A stretch of 13,969 bases of DNA, from NCBI GenBank assembly GCA_002784245.1, contig PFKL01000067.1:1-13969 (forward strand). The letters are read 5' to 3'. Below the pieces are notes generated by a model, which did no database searches, was not told the DNA's origin, and saw nothing but the letters and a program-made list of their open reading frames with translations. The position numbers were made by a program, and so were the translations under genes. The stretch is from Comamonadaceae bacterium CG_4_10_14_3_um_filter_60_75. Lineage in GTDB: Bacteria; Pseudomonadota; Gammaproteobacteria; Burkholderiales; Burkholderiaceae_C. The stretch's first letter is position 1. The number at the start of each line of letters is the position of its first letter. Of this stretch, positions 13,525-13,969 are shown piece after piece.

Positions 13525-13969
13525 TCCCCATGAATCGCTTCAAAAAAGTACTCATTATTTTTGGCACCCGCCCCGAAGCCATCAAGATGGCGCCGGTGGT
13601 CAAAGGCTTTCAGGCGGCCGCACCGCAATTGCAGACGGTGGTCTGCGTCACCGCCCAGCACCGCCAGATGCTCGACCAGGTGCTCACGCTGTTTGACATC
13701 GTGCCCGAGCACGACCTCAACATCATGCAGCCCGGGCAAGACCTGTTTGACATCACCTGCAACATCCTCAAAGGCCTCAAGCCCGTGCTCGCCGCCGAGC
13801 AGCCCGACCTGGTGCTGGTGCACGGCGACACCACCACCACGTTGGCCGCCAGCCTGGCTGCCTACTACGCCGGTGTACCGGTGGGCCACGTTGAGGCCGG
13901 TCTGCGCACTGGCAACAAGCGTGCGCCCTTCCCCGAAGAAATCAACCGCAAACTCACCGGCTCAATAGC
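13521..13969 (+). CDS. wecB: UDP-N-acetylglucosamine 2-epimerase (non-hydrolysing), partial at the right edge
   Basis: The first 149 codons of the enzyme that interconverts UDP-GlcNAc and UDP-ManNAc in the cytoplasm, supplying ManNAc-type precursors to the polymer. Motifs are IIFGTRPEAIKMAP (Arg17, Glu19), VHGDTTTTLAA with Asp103, and HVEAGLRTG with Glu125, then PFPEE with Glu139. Their spacing matches the active-site residues Asp95, Glu117 and Glu131 of E. coli WecB. About 60 percent of a normal 370-residue protein is missing beyond the edge. The start at 13521 overlaps the XrtA stop as ATGA; a second in-frame ATG at 13530 (MNRFKKVLIIFGTRP) gives a more typical N-terminus and is a real alternative. 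Confidence 0.93.
   Translation, partial: MIPMNRFKKVLIIFGTRPEAIKMAPVVKGFQAAAPQLQTVVCVTAQHRQMLDQVLTLFDIVPEHDLNIMQPGQDLFDITCNILKGLKPVLAAEQPDLVLVHGDTTTTLAASLAAYYAGVPVGHVEAGLRTGNKRAPFPEEINRKLTGSI

Overview
This window is most of an exosortase A (XrtA, formerly EpsH) type exopolysaccharide locus. It comes from a Gram-negative bacterium, most likely a betaproteobacterium of the Burkholderiales. A Comamonadaceae/Rhodoferax-like source is my guess from the protein style, the GC-rich third codon positions and the gene order. Gram-negative identity follows from the outer-membrane export lipoprotein, the beta-barrel protein and the exosortase. I see no insertion sequences, tRNA or rRNA genes, CRISPR arrays or broken genes, and no gene-free stretch above 120 bases.

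Layout. A short divergent control region (2877-2993) separates two transcription units. On the minus strand lie a large O-antigen-ligase/Wzy-type membrane protein (888-2876) and, 12 bases downstream, the N-terminal two thirds of a polyprenyl-phosphate sugar-1-phosphate transferase of the EpsB_2 type, which runs off the left edge. On the plus strand is one tightly packed unit of ten genes: export lipoprotein (start moved to a GTG at 2994), chain-length determinant, BY-type tyrosine kinase, outer-membrane beta-barrel protein, AAA ATPase, polysaccharide deacetylase, FemAB-like transferase, GT4 glycosyltransferase, an XrtA-EpsI fusion, and a UDP-GlcNAc 2-epimerase cut by the right edge. After the first 73-base gap, neighbouring genes are separated by 8 bases or fewer, with three ATGA overlaps and one TGATG overlap.

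How the genes work together (family knowledge plus inference). The sugar transferase primes a lipid carrier. The epimerase supplies UDP-ManNAc, and the GT4 enzyme extends the repeat unit. The Wzy/ligase-like protein polymerises or transfers the chain, and the Wzz-like protein with its separate tyrosine kinase sets length. The lipoprotein and perhaps the barrel protein carry polymer across the outer membrane, and the deacetylase and FemAB-like protein modify it. XrtA/EpsI processes PEP-CTERM-tagged proteins, none of which is encoded here.

The overall system is known (the PEP-CTERM/exosortase A EPS locus). The less ordinary points are a roughly 175-residue extracytoplasmic insert in the ligase-like protein, a Gly-Tyr plus Gln-Glu repeat tail on the kinase, two inverted repeats in the divergent control region, and the absence of a visible sorting substrate.
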